A DNA stretch of 64,000 nucleotides, taken from the IMG/VR virus record IMGVR_UViG_3300045044_000056, positions 21,184 through 85,183 of that record, one strand, 5' to 3'. Positions 1-7,687 of the stretch are shown piece after piece (position 1 is the first letter of the stretch; every line of letters starts with the position of its first letter). Made by a program: the position numbers and the translations under genes. The notes under the pieces are model-generated. The model ran no database searches. It saw only the letters and a list, made by a program, of their open reading frames with translations, and was not told where the DNA came from. This DNA comes from a virus.

Positions 1-309
1 GCGTGTTGAGGTCCAGTCCTGGTAGGCCGCCAAAAACTCCTGAGATAGCGTGCCCTCAACCGCCATTTCCTGCATGTCGACCGACATGCGACCCATGAAC
101 CGATCCCAGTCGCATGAGAACGCCGGCCACAACGAGCCGACGTGCGCAGTGCGCTCGCCTGGCAGCTGCTCGATCGTGCGCCGCGCCTGCGCAAAGCGCG
201 CAAGCACATGCGGCGCATTCCAGGCCTCCGGCTGATACTCAGGTGGAGGCAGCCCATCGAGCGGATGCCAATCATCAATGACCTCGCTGCCGACAAACAA
301 GCGTGCCAT
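1..309 (-). CDS. Partial hypothetical phage protein (C-terminus off window)
   Basis: The reading frame opens with ATG at 309 and runs off the left edge, giving at least 103 residues. The start lies directly after the TAG stop of the DnaA-like gene (310-312), so both belong to one leftward operon. The visible part is rich in aromatic residues and has an ARRTIEQLPGER stretch followed by SLWPAF, which recalls the small phage family DUF6362. That match is from memory and weak. No catalytic motif is visible, and the function is unknown. Confidence 0.6.
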   Translation of the reverse strand, partial: MARLFVGSEVIDDWHPLDGLPPPEYQPEAWNAPHVLARFAQARRTIEQLPGERTAHVGSLWPAFSCDWDRFMGRMSVDMQEMAVEGTLSQEFLAAYQDWTSTR

Positions 310-879
310 CTAGCCTCCGCGAATGATGTGGATGATTGCTGCGAGCTGGTCGGCGAGCTTGCTATCGCCAAGCGCCAACCGTTTCGCAACCGTACGAACC
401 GCATGAAGGATTGATGTGTGATCACGCTGCATCGCTTTGCCGATCATGGTCGTGCTCATCCGGTGTTGCGGGAGGATCGAGAGCAAGTACGCACAGATGT
501 GCCGTGGACCAACATCTTTGGCCATCCGGGACGGACCAACGAGATCGGCCTTGTGCAGGCCGAAGTGATTGCAAACCGCCTTCATGATCGAGTTGATGTC
601 AGTTACTTCCGGCGCGCTGGCGACGTGCAGCACGTCGCGCCCAATCGGCGCTGCTGCGCTTGGCACTGCTGGCGGCGCTGCTACTGCTGGCGGCGCTGCT
701 ACTGCTGCCGGCTCGGGTGCCGGCGCCGGTGTTGCTGCAGGTGGCGGCCTGTGCTTGGCTTCCGCCGCTGCCGCTGCCCGCTCAAACCGTTTCAGCCGCT
801 CCTGACGCTCCCGCCATAGCCGCTTGCGCAAGCTCTCGGTGGCCCGTCTCTCGTCATCGCTCAGCACCTCGATATTCAT
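310..879 (-). CDS. DnaA domain IV-like DNA-binding protein
   Basis: This 189-residue protein has a Pro/Ala-rich low-complexity segment (about residues 45-80). A C-terminal domain follows in which CNHFGLHKADLVGPSR, GPRHICAYLL and RDHTSILHA match the DnaA box-binding domain IV, including its RDHT signature. The AAA+ ATPase and DnaB-loading domains of true DnaA are absent. It could bind the phage origin or compete at host DnaA boxes, which is inference. The ATG at 879 is preferred over a longer frame because GGGAGGAGAC precedes it. It overlaps the VRR-NUC gene by 26 nt. Confidence 0.75.
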   Translation of the reverse strand: MNIEVLSDDERRATESLRKRLWRERQERLKRFERAAAAAEAKHRPPPAATPAPAPEPAAVAAPPAVAAPPAVPSAAAPIGRDVLHVASAPEVTDINSIMKAVCNHFGLHKADLVGPSRMAKDVGPRHICAYLLSILPQHRMSTTMIGKAMQRDHTSILHAVRTVAKRLALGDSKLADQLAAIIHIIRGG

Positions 880-1321
880 TGTTGTCTCCTCCCTTATTCC
901 TTGGTCGTGGTAAAATCTCGTGCTGCTGCAGCAGCTCAACAGCGCTATCAATGTCGCTGCGGATCTCGTAGCGGACGTTGATGACGCCGCAATCTGTTTG
1001 GAATTGTTTTTGCGCTGGCGTTTGGCGGCCGCGGCGCGCCTTTAGCTCTAAGAACAGAAGATCGAGAGCCGCGGCCTTGTCTCGCCAGATGAACATGAGA
1101 TCAGCCACACCCGGCCGTACGCCCATGGCCTTGAGCTTGGCCCCCAGCGCATCCTCGCGCAGTTCACCGTTTGGAATGTGCATCCAAATCACGCCTGGCC
1201 GAACCTGCCACCGCAGCCGCTCGGCCAATGCGATGTGCAGCTGCAGCTCCTTGGGTTCGGGCGCCCGGATCTTGCGCCAACGGCCTGAGAACAGCTCTTT
1301 CTGTTGCCCAGAAAACGTCAT
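854..1321 (-). CDS. VRR-NUC domain nuclease
   Basis: The 155-residue protein is a single VRR-NUC (PD-(D/E)XK superfamily) domain. It shows HIPNGELR, then KLKAMGVRPGVADLMF carrying the catalytic Asp, then LFLELKARRG with the E-x-K pair, then a Gln-rich helix (PAQKQFQ). Family members are stand-alone phage nucleases, often acting on structured DNA. It sits in the leftward early operon between the DnaA-like and small HTH genes, so a role in replication or recombination is plausible. Its length is normal for phage members. Confidence 0.85.
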   Translation of the reverse strand: MTFSGQQKELFSGRWRKIRAPEPKELQLHIALAERLRWQVRPGVIWMHIPNGELREDALGAKLKAMGVRPGVADLMFIWRDKAAALDLLFLELKARRGRQTPAQKQFQTDCGVINVRYEIRSDIDSAVELLQQHEILPRPRNKGGDNNEYRGAER

Positions 1322-1561
1322 CTACCTGACACCCTGATTTTGGGAAAAATTTTTTTGTTGCTCGACGTCCTCATCCTTGCCTGGGAATTTCAAAGCTGTC
1401 CGCACCGCCCCCACCGCCTCGGCAACGCGCGCTGAGTTGACATCAAACATGTCGGCAAGCACCTGCAGGGCAACGCCGCGGATCAAATAGAAGTATGCGA
1501 CCTTGAGTTTTTCCTCGGGTGTCAGCGAGGTTTTGCGTTCATAGCCGCGCGCTTCAGTCAT
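1322..1561 (-). CDS. Small helix-turn-helix-like protein
   Basis: This 79-residue protein contains LTPEEKLKVAYFYLIRGVALQVLADMF followed by VNSARVAEAV, which is compatible with a homeodomain-like or sigma-4-like HTH. Its stop is immediately before the VRR-NUC start, and its own ATG overlaps the stop of the methyltransferase gene (ATGA), so translation is probably coupled. It may be a DNA-binding accessory factor. No family is recognised with certainty. Confidence 0.6.
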   Translation of the reverse strand: MTEARGYERKTSLTPEEKLKVAYFYLIRGVALQVLADMFDVNSARVAEAVGAVRTALKFPGKDEDVEQQKNFSQNQGVR

Positions 1562-2430
1562 GCAGCCGCCTCCGACACTTCATTGCCCCAGGCATCCCAA
1601 CCTGGCCGAGGTGGTCCACGCCGATTGAGTTCGATTTTTCGAAGATTTGGAAAGTAGCTCTCGATCAGTTCAAGAAACTGCTCGGGCTTGGCTGAATGTT
1701 CCTTGCGCGCGATGGCGAATACCGATGGAAATTGATCGCCCATCGCAGGTGCAGGTATGTCACCCCTGGTGCCGACGAGCAGGAGTTCATGCCGATTGCG
1801 GAACCAATATCCGGTGCCAATGTGGACCTTGTCCCATATCGCGTGGCTTCGATATTCGAATCCCCAAGCCTCCATGACGCGCATTGCATCACGCAGCATG
1901 GGCACGGTCGCCCACAAGAACAGAACGCAATCATCAGCGGCAATCGATGCAACATCTCGGCTGGCAATTTCATCGGTGACGCTTGTCGGATAGTGATTGT
2001 CAGCTGCACGATCCATGCCCGTCTCACGACTGTATGGCTCAAAGCGCCATTCGGGGTCGGCAACGATGACGCCGTAGCGCTTGGCCGGGAGTGCCGCCTG
2101 CTTGGCGGACAGCTCGTGCTCGCGCTGGGCACGACGCTCGGCTTTGGTTGTCCCCTTTTCGGACACTTTTGTCCGCTTTCCGGACACGTCGTCATGGAGC
2201 GTCGATTTGCTTATCCCCAATGCCTTCGCCGCCTGCCGCTGGCTCACCCCGGCTTCGATCAGCTTGCTCGCCATCTCGCGCCGAGCCGCGACAGTCAGGC
2301 GCAATTTCTCCGGTGACGTATGGCCTTCCTCGATGCCCCAATCGACGAGATCGCGAATGTGAGTCAGCAAGCCGCCAGCGATTTTGGTGAAGCGTTCGTC
2401 GCTGCTCATGGTTTCAAAATCTCCGGTCAA
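1558..2430 (-). CDS. MT-A70 family adenine methyltransferase with N-terminal HTH
   Basis: The 290-residue protein has an N-terminal HTH (about residues 60-82: GVSQRQAAKALGISKSTLHDD), a charged linker and a C-terminal MT-A70 domain. The catalytic DPPW motif appears as DPEW at residues 125-128, followed by FEPYSRETGMDRAADNHY, which is typical of phage members. MT-A70 phage enzymes make N6-methyladenine in DNA, so self-protection or regulatory methylation is likely. The HTH suggests sequence targeting. It overlaps both neighbours by 4 nt. The Pro-to-Glu change in the motif should be noted. Confidence 0.85.
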   Translation of the reverse strand: MTGDFETMSSDERFTKIAGGLLTHIRDLVDWGIEEGHTSPEKLRLTVAARREMASKLIEAGVSQRQAAKALGISKSTLHDDVSGKRTKVSEKGTTKAERRAQREHELSAKQAALPAKRYGVIVADPEWRFEPYSRETGMDRAADNHYPTSVTDEIASRDVASIAADDCVLFLWATVPMLRDAMRVMEAWGFEYRSHAIWDKVHIGTGYWFRNRHELLLVGTRGDIPAPAMGDQFPSVFAIARKEHSAKPEQFLELIESYFPNLRKIELNRRGPPRPGWDAWGNEVSEAAA

Positions 2431-2792
2431 AATGGGAGAGTAACCGTGGCGTAATCGTCAGGATGAACACGAAGTTCGTAGAGATGTAGATAACGTGCCG
2501 GCACATTTTCATCGCCATCATCAAACATCAGATTTTCTACAGCCTCGTCATCGAGGTCATCAGCATCTAACTTCCAATGTTCTTTTAATATGGCGCGAAC
2601 AAAATCTAAGGCAGCGTGTTTGCTTGCAAACAGAATGAGTTCAATCACGTAAGGGCTATCTGTCCAGATTGGATCACCGGAATTGTACACGGCCCAGACA
2701 TACTGTTCTGGAACGGCCAGCAAACGGCGCTTCATCTCATTTAGTTCACGGCTCGCACTCGATTGCCGCGGGGGCTGCGTATGACCTGTCAT
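2427..2792 (-). CDS. Hypothetical protein
   Basis: This 121-residue acidic protein has an N-terminal Ser/Arg-rich stretch, a central predicted alpha/beta core (YVWAVYNSGDPIWTDSPYV) and an Asp/Glu-rich patch (DADDLDDEAVENL). It overlaps both neighbours by 4 nt in the leftward operon and so is translated with them. Its base composition is noticeably more AT-rich than the flanking genes. I recognise no family. Confidence 0.65.
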   Translation of the reverse strand: MTGHTQPPRQSSASRELNEMKRRLLAVPEQYVWAVYNSGDPIWTDSPYVIELILFASKHAALDFVRAILKEHWKLDADDLDDEAVENLMFDDGDENVPARYLHLYELRVHPDDYATVTLPF

Positions 2793-3286
2793 TTCAAAAT
2801 CTCCGACAATGGAATGAGAATGTTGCAGAAGCGGCCGCCGTCACCGCCACCTTCGTGATAGCGGCCTTGCCGATAAGCCTCGCGCGCCAGCTCTTTTAGC
2901 CGCTCGATTGGAAACATCAGATAGACAAGCGTGCGGCCATCGCGCCGCAGTTCATGTACCCAGCAGTCAGCTTCGGTGTTCGCAATGCCCGACGGGCGCC
3001 CGTTCTGCCGGTATTCGATGCAGATGTTGCCAGTCTGCTCCCACTGCCACGTCTCGCTTTTCAGCTCGATGCGCTCGATGCGCATATGCTCAAAAATGTC
3101 GGCCAGGCGACGCTCGTTAATCAGCGCCTGATCGAGCTGCAGATCGAATTTACCGTCACGGTTAAAAGTGATCTTAGGCTGCACCGGCGCCGCCTCCCTT
3201 TCTATCCGTTCATAACCGGCACCGTTCTTTTTCTTTATGTCTGATAACTGACCTTCAGCTGATGACTGCGCATTTTTCAATTTCAA
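2789..3286 (-). CDS. PD-(D/E)XK nuclease-like phage protein
   Basis: The 165-residue product has the pattern ELKSETWQWEQTGNICIEY, then SGIANTEADCWVHEL. This is the E-x-K / T-G-N / E / T-x-A-D arrangement seen in a family of phage PD-(D/E)XK-like proteins, a remembered resemblance. No ATG is available. TTG at 3286 overlaps the stop of the upstream Cro-like gene and is the likely start. An operator-like palindrome (TTCAAG-N5-CTTGA, 3282-3297) covers this start. Confidence 0.6.
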   Translation of the reverse strand: MKLKNAQSSAEGQLSDIKKKNGAGYERIEREAAPVQPKITFNRDGKFDLQLDQALINERRLADIFEHMRIERIELKSETWQWEQTGNICIEYRQNGRPSGIANTEADCWVHELRRDGRTLVYLMFPIERLKELAREAYRQGRYHEGGGDGGRFCNILIPLSEILK

Positions 3287-3297
3287 GTCGCACTTGA
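3282..3297. promoter_or_regulatory. Operator-like palindrome, TTCAAG family
   Basis: TTCAAG-TCGCA-CTTGA sits at the junction of the cro-like gene and the next gene of the operon, covering the TTG start of the latter. It matches the palindrome at 8965, 17804 and 17838. It may be an internal control site or a fortuitous match. Confidence 0.4.
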
Positions 3298-3657
3298 CAT
3301 TTGGTGTTTGTTGTTGCTTTGCTTGCCCGTTGGCGTTTTGCGTTTTGTGTTGTTGGTACTTCGTTGTCGCTTAGCCCGTCGTTGCAATGCGTTGGTTCGT
3401 AGATACTCATAAGTGGCAAGCGGCAGCGCTGAATCGGGCCGAAGTTCATGCCGTGGAATGCCAGTCAGCCGTTCAAGGTCGAGAACCCACTCCAACGGGC
3501 ACATGGTCCACTGATGCACCGCCTGCGGCGCCATCCCCAGCTCGCGCGCAATGCGCGTGGTCTCACCACGCCGCGCAGTCACCCGCGCCCAGGTATCGCG
3601 AGCGCGCGCCAGCGCGGTTTTATGCTTCATTTGTCGAGGCTTAGCGGCCATTTTCAC
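3283..3657 (-). CDS. Cro/YdaS-type HTH regulator
   Basis: This 124-residue protein contains an HTH core RGETTRIARELGMAPQAVHQW followed by WVLDLERLTGIPRHELRPD. That second part is the hallmark of YdaS/Cro-like regulators encoded opposite phage repressors. The C-terminal 30 residues are basic and low-complexity. It is divergent from the CI-like gene at 3710 and leads the leftward early operon, as cro does in lambdoid phages. An ATG at 3651 is an alternative start. Confidence 0.8.
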   Translation of the reverse strand: MKMAAKPRQMKHKTALARARDTWARVTARRGETTRIARELGMAPQAVHQWTMCPLEWVLDLERLTGIPRHELRPDSALPLATYEYLRTNALQRRAKRQRSTNNTKRKTPTGKQSNNKHQMSSAT

Positions 3658-3709
3658 GTCCGCCTCTGGTGTCGGCTGAGAGAATTCAAGCTATGGCTGA
3701 ATTGGGGCG
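3658..3709. promoter_or_regulatory. Divergent cro/CI control region with degenerate operator
   Basis: These 52 bp separate the two divergent regulator genes. They contain TTCAAG-CTATG-GCTGAA (3685-3701), a degenerate copy of the TTCAAG-N5-CTTGAA palindrome found elsewhere in the window, nested in a wider AATTCA/TGAATT inverted repeat. No clean -35/-10 pair could be assigned. Binding by the CI-like protein is inference from position. Confidence 0.45.
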
Positions 3710-4504
3710 ATGGTCAAGAGGCGATTGAAAATGGCAGCTGACAAAGATCGCGGGCGGCGCAGCAGCCCCGGGAGCTTCGGCAGCCGGCTGTTGATCGCCC
3801 GCCGCAGCAAAAACCTCACCCAAACTGAACTGGGCGCCAAGCTTAGCGTTACTCCCCAAAGCGTCAGCCAATGGGAGAAGAACCAAGCCCGTCCGACCTA
3901 TGACAAGCTCAAAGCCCTCGCCGGCATTCTCAACCTGCACGTCGCCGAACTGCTGGCAGACCCGCCCGCTGATCCGGCCGAACTGGCAGTCCGAACAACC
4001 CAGCTCACGCGCAAGATCGTCGACGTCACCCGAACGAGTGACGTCGCGGTCAAGACGAAATCCGTTAAATCACTTATGCCCAGAACGCTCGTCCAGATCG
4101 GCGAAATCCACGAGTTTGATCTCAAACCGAATATGACCAGTTTGAGCGAGGTGCCGGAATTTCGCAGCTGGCCATTGCCGCCGCACCTATTCGCCCACAC
4201 GCGTTCGCCGCCCGATGTGCGCATCATGCGCTGCACCCAGGATACGCTGGCGCCGCAGTTTGCGATCGGCGATCACGTGTTCATCGACGGCAGCGCCAAT
4301 AGCATTGTCGGCACGCGCGGCTTTTATATTATGAGCGACGGCTTTGCCGTCCTCATCCGTCAGGTCGAGCCGGTCGCACAAAAGGACGGCGACGAGCTGT
4401 CTTATCGGCTCTCCAGCCCCAACCCGGAAGTCCCCGCGCGTGAGGTCAAAGCCACGAACCTGCGCATCCTCGGCCGCATCATCGGTAAGGTGACGATGTA
4501 TTGA
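3710..4504 (+). CDS. CI-like phage repressor (XRE HTH + S24-like domain)
   Basis: The 264-residue protein has an N-terminal XRE HTH (about residues 24-75: LTQTELGAKLSVTPQSVSQWE) and a C-terminal LexA/CI S24-like fold (about 170-260). In S24 peptidases the nucleophile lies in a GDSMxP motif. Here the aligned stretch is QDTLAP with Thr179, and the general-base Lys is replaced in VLIRQV (Ile216). The fold is kept but self-cleavage is probably lost. It is divergent from the Cro-like gene and is the likely lysogeny repressor. An alternative ATG lies at 3731. Confidence 0.85.
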   Translation: MVKRRLKMAADKDRGRRSSPGSFGSRLLIARRSKNLTQTELGAKLSVTPQSVSQWEKNQARPTYDKLKALAGILNLHVAELLADPPADPAELAVRTTQLTRKIVDVTRTSDVAVKTKSVKSLMPRTLVQIGEIHEFDLKPNMTSLSEVPEFRSWPLPPHLFAHTRSPPDVRIMRCTQDTLAPQFAIGDHVFIDGSANSIVGTRGFYIMSDGFAVLIRQVEPVAQKDGDELSYRLSSPNPEVPAREVKATNLRILGRIIGKVTMY

Positions 4505-4508
4505 GCCT

Positions 4509-4544
4509 GATACGCGTATGTGTTATTGACATGATACGCATATG
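4509..4544. promoter_or_regulatory. Tandem ATACKCRTAT operator pair, copy 1
   Basis: GATACGCGTATG (4509-4520) and GATACGCATATG (4533-4544) are spaced 24 bp apart and flank a -35-like TTGACA (4526-4531). The same two-box plus TTGAC layout recurs at 11524-11560, and a weaker version at 11236-11280. It lies directly upstream of the HTH gene at 4586. Confidence 0.6.
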
Positions 4545-4585
4545 TGTTAAAGACGGGCTTGGTCCTCTCTGTGGGAAGCTTGGCA

Positions 4586-4891
4586 ATGACGCCAGCCCGG
4601 TTTGATTACTTGCTTGAGCATTTCCGCAAGCGCTGCAAGCCGACATTGAGTAAATCCGAACACCGCGAAGCCGTTGCACGTTTTCTTGGCGTGGACGCGC
4701 GCACCTTACAACGCTATCGTCGCGGCCCCGGGCCGGTCCCGCGTACCGTAGCCATCATCGCCACGATCATGCACCGCAATCCCAAGATCACCATCGCGGT
4801 GATCGAGGTCTGGTTGCGCGATACGCTGTTCGATTTTCCGCTGTACGATCAGACATTTTGTCCGATATTTCAATTCGCACTTCAAATTTAA
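4586..4891 (+). CDS. Small HTH-like protein
   Basis: This 101-residue protein contains SEHREAVARFLGVDARTLQRYRRGPGPVPRTVA, a clear helix-turn-helix pattern of the type that follows phage repressors. ATG 4586 is chosen over the GTG at 4544, because the latter lies inside the operator box and would add a poor N-terminus. Its own promoter seems to carry the ATACKCRTAT pair. It may be a secondary regulator of lysogeny. Partner and target are unknown. Confidence 0.65.
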   Translation: MTPARFDYLLEHFRKRCKPTLSKSEHREAVARFLGVDARTLQRYRRGPGPVPRTVAIIATIMHRNPKITIAVIEVWLRDTLFDFPLYDQTFCPIFQFALQI

Positions 4892-4932
4892 CGAAAAAAT
4901 AATTCAACCGTCACAACAGTTTCGCACATTCC

Positions 4933-4947
4933 TCAAGTCGAACTTGT
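4933..4947. promoter_or_regulatory. Operator-like palindrome, TTCAAG family
   Basis: TCAAG-TCGAA-CTTGT lies in the 192-bp gap between the small HTH gene and the operon that begins at 5084. It matches the palindromes at 3282, 8965, 17804 and 17838 and would place the recombination operon under the same repressor. The rest of this gap shows no gene. Confidence 0.5.
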
Positions 4948-5083
4948 TCTACGGCATTTGACATAGCCAAAAGCGCGAATATCCTTGTTGTTACAGCGCA
5001 TCGGCTATTTCTCCAACGAAGGAAACCCGAGCACCAGTCCCTGCCGTCAACGTCGATCCAGCAGGGCCATGGAGAGACGATCC

Positions 5084-5293
5084 ATGAATTCAGAACAACA
5101 GAAGAAGGTGGTCTTCTTGTCTGAAGAAGAGACGCCACCCGCGGCTGAATTGGTGCAGATGACGAACCAGTTTGGCGCTGGCCTGTTCCACACCGCCGAC
5201 TACCTTTATGAATTCTATGGCGATGACGGATTCAAGTATTTCGTGAACCGCATGCGGCGCGTACTTGACAACCTCGCGGCTTCGCGCTCTTGA
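5084..5293 (+). CDS. Hypothetical protein
   Basis: This 69-residue protein starts at ATG 5084, preceded by GGAGAG. It is acidic at the N-terminus and ends with a helical FHTADYLYEFYGDDGFKYFVNRMRRVL segment. It opens the rightward early operon ahead of the recombination genes. No family is recognised. Confidence 0.6.
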   Translation: MNSEQQKKVVFLSEEETPPAAELVQMTNQFGAGLFHTADYLYEFYGDDGFKYFVNRMRRVLDNLAASRS

Positions 5294-5340
5294 TTAGGCG
5301 AAATTAAAGCCAAAATTGAAAAACTCAAGCCGTCGATGTA

Positions 5341-6294
5341 ATGGCGGTCGACGGACTGTCGGCCATGATCGAACGCATCGCAATCGAGAGCCGCGAACAG
5401 TGGCTTGCCGCCCGCAAGAACGACGTCACGGCGAGCGTAGCCGCTGGCTTGTTCGCCGAAGTCCACCCCTATGTGACCCCGCTCAAGCTCTACTGGCAGC
5501 ACAACGGCGTCGACTTCCCCGACGAAGAAAACGCCGTCATGCGCCGCGGCCGCCTGATGGAGTCCGCCGTCGCCACCACCGTGCAAGACGAACGGCCGGA
5601 CTGGCGGCTCGAAAAGTGCAACGCCTATTACCGTGACCCCGAGCTGCGCCTGGGCGCCACCCCCGACTACCTGATCCTCAACGATCCGCGCGGGCTCGGC
5701 GTGCTGCAGATCAAAACCGTGGAGTGGTCGGTGTTCGACCGCTACTGGCACGACGGCAACGTCACCCCGCTCTATATCGAGATCCAGACCCTGATCGAAT
5801 GCATGCTGGTCGGCGCCACCTTCGGCGTGGTCGGCGCCATGCCGATGCCGCCATCGATCAATCTCTATTGCTGCATTCGCGATGTGCCGCGCACACCTGG
5901 CGCCGAAGGCCGTATCGTGCGCGCCGTCAAACAGTTCTGGGAAGATGTCGCCAATGGTCGTGAACCGCCGCCGGACTACGGACGCGACGCCGACCTGATC
6001 AAGCTCATCGCCCCGCGCGAGTCGAGCGGAAAGATCATCGATCTCAAAGGCGACAATGAGCTGCCCGCGCTGCTGGAACAACGCGAGCAGGTGATGGAAA
6101 TGATCACCAACTACGAGAAGCGCAAGGAAACAATCGACAGCGAGATCAAATACAAGATGCGCGATGCCGAGCGCATCATCGGGGTCGAGGATTGGTCGAT
6201 CACCTGGAAGACCCATATCCAGCCCGAGCGCATCATTCCCGAGCAACCCATCCGTCGTTTCAGCGTTCGTCGCAAGAGGACAGCACATGGCTGA
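5341..6294 (+). CDS. YqaJ-like viral recombinase / exonuclease
   Basis: The 317-residue protein has the lambda-exonuclease/YqaJ pattern: SREQWLAARKNDVTAS at the N-terminus, MRRGRLMESAVA, GATPDYLI with the metal-binding Asp, and LQIKTVEW with the catalytic Gln/Lys. The C-terminal third is a charged helical region. Family members resect double-stranded ends 5'-3' and work with an annealing protein, and the RecT gene follows with an 8-nt overlap. ATG 5341 or 5365 could be the start. Confidence 0.85.
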   Translation: MAVDGLSAMIERIAIESREQWLAARKNDVTASVAAGLFAEVHPYVTPLKLYWQHNGVDFPDEENAVMRRGRLMESAVATTVQDERPDWRLEKCNAYYRDPELRLGATPDYLILNDPRGLGVLQIKTVEWSVFDRYWHDGNVTPLYIEIQTLIECMLVGATFGVVGAMPMPPSINLYCCIRDVPRTPGAEGRIVRAVKQFWEDVANGREPPPDYGRDADLIKLIAPRESSGKIIDLKGDNELPALLEQREQVMEMITNYEKRKETIDSEIKYKMRDAERIIGVEDWSITWKTHIQPERIIPEQPIRRFSVRRKRTAHG

Positions 6295-7327
6295 ACAACA
6301 AGTCATCACCGCCCCGGCAAAACCAAACGCCTGGATGCAGCTGCGCGGCTTTCTCGACGCGCGCGCCAATGAAATCAAGATGGCGCTGCCGGCCCACATC
6401 TCGCCAGATCGGTTTATCCGCGTCGTGATCACGGCGGTGCAGCTCAATCCAGATCTACTGACCTGTGATCGCGGCACACTGTGGAATGCCTGCATGCGCT
6501 GCGCCAACGATGGCTTGCTGCCGGATGGCACTGAGGCGGCGCTCGTGCCGTACAAGAGCAAGGTGCAATACATCCCGATGTACCAGGGGCTGCTGAAGAA
6601 ATTCCGCAACAGCGGTGAATTCAAATGGATCACCGCTGGCCTGGTCTACGAAAACGACGAATACGATCACTGGATCGATGAGACTGGCGAGCATTTCCGC
6701 CACAAGCCCGCCGACGATCACGACAACAAGAAACTGCGCCGGGTTTATGCGCTCGCCACCACCAAGGACGGTGGCTCATTCATTGCCGACATGTCGCTCT
6801 CCGAGGTCAACAAGCGCAAGGCCATGAGCCGGACGACGCGCGAGGACGCGCCGTGGAAGGCGTGGCCCGACGAGATGATGAAGAAGACCGCGCTGCGCGT
6901 GCTGTCAAAGCTGTTGCCAAAGTCCTCCGACCTCGACGCGCTGATGCAACGTGATGAAGGCGCCCTGCTCGGCGTTGAGAGCGTCGATGATCGGCGCCAG
7001 GCGGTTGCCGATGCCGACGCCGGATCTGCGCTGCAGCAGTTCGCCCAGCAAGAGGCCGAGCAGGAAGCGCCAGCGCCGGAGCCACAACCCGCGGCAGCTT
7101 CGCCGACCCCGGAGCAGCCAGCACAGGCTGAACCAGAGCTTGATCTCGATCCAGCCAAGCTCAAGGCCGCCTTCGATCGCGGCCGCGAGGAACGTCGCCA
7201 AGGCGTGCGCCGCAACAAGCCGCCGGGTGAACTGCGCGATCCAGCTCGTGCGCAAGAGCTAGCGAGCTGGCACGACGGATGGGACAGCGTAGGTCCCGAG
7301 GAAGAAAGCAAAGATGGAGGAAGGTGA
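6287..7327 (+). CDS. recT: RecT-family single-strand annealing protein
   Basis: The 346-residue protein carries a RecT core (about residues 15-240): RFIRVVITAVQLNPDL, LWNACMRCANDGLLPDG, AALVPYKSKVQYIPMYQG, and DAPWKAWPDEMMKKTALRVL. A Glu/Pro/Ala-rich linker leads to a C-terminal basic segment (FDRGREERRQG). RecT promotes annealing of strands exposed by the exonuclease next to it. The start at 6287 is supported by AAGAGGACAG and the overlap with the exonuclease stop. Confidence 0.9.
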   Translation: MAEQQVITAPAKPNAWMQLRGFLDARANEIKMALPAHISPDRFIRVVITAVQLNPDLLTCDRGTLWNACMRCANDGLLPDGTEAALVPYKSKVQYIPMYQGLLKKFRNSGEFKWITAGLVYENDEYDHWIDETGEHFRHKPADDHDNKKLRRVYALATTKDGGSFIADMSLSEVNKRKAMSRTTREDAPWKAWPDEMMKKTALRVLSKLLPKSSDLDALMQRDEGALLGVESVDDRRQAVADADAGSALQQFAQQEAEQEAPAPEPQPAAASPTPEQPAQAEPELDLDPAKLKAAFDRGREERRQGVRRNKPPGELRDPARAQELASWHDGWDSVGPEEESKDGGR

Positions 7328-7575
7328 TGACTGATGCTCCAACACCAGTGCCGATACGCTCCAAACTCAATCACGGCCCCGAGTTTGATCCGATCAAACC
7401 GTTTCAGGAAATGATCACGCGCATGACCTATGGGCAATTGATGGGCGTTGCGCAGGGTCTCATCGACACCGCCAGTTTAGCTGATCACATTTTTACGGCG
7501 GACACGAAGAAAGAAAACCTGGCCGCGCTCCTGCATGAATGGGCGGTGGCCGGCACCGATCAGGACTCGCGGTAA
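7327..7575 (+). CDS. Hypothetical protein
   Basis: This 82-residue protein has an ATG overlapping the RecT stop (TGATG), so it is co-translated. It has a hydrophobic helical middle (TYGQLMGVAQGLIDTASLADHIF) and a C-terminal stretch (LAALLHEWAVAG) like small phage proteins next to recombination genes. The function is unknown. Confidence 0.6.
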   Translation: MTDAPTPVPIRSKLNHGPEFDPIKPFQEMITRMTYGQLMGVAQGLIDTASLADHIFTADTKKENLAALLHEWAVAGTDQDSR

Positions 7576-7588
7576 TAACGCCGCGATA

Positions 7589-7664
7589 GCCGCCGCTGGC
7601 GGGCAATCTCTCGACGCGCTGAGGAGAGATTGCATGTGTGCTGTCGGCGGCGGCTCCCTGTTTT
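7589..7664 (+). ncRNA. Nested hairpin, possible attenuator or structured leader
   Basis: The 112-bp gap between two genes holds a perfect 10-bp stem (GCAATCTCTC 7603-7612 with GAGAGATTGC 7624-7633, 11-nt loop). Around it GCCGCCG (from 7589) can pair with CGGCGGC (about 7646-7652), and TTTTT follows at 7661. The outer stem plus T-tract looks like a terminator that encloses an inner helix, an arrangement typical of attenuators. A TTGACC box follows at 7668. Confidence 0.45.
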
Positions 7665-7687
7665 TCTTGACCGTTTGGGGCAAAGCC

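Noticed and set aside
5215-6633. 472-residue minus-strand ORF across the exonuclease and RecT genes
   Set aside because: It is antisense to two well-supported recombination genes and has no family signature or ribosome-binding site. High GC keeps antisense frames open.
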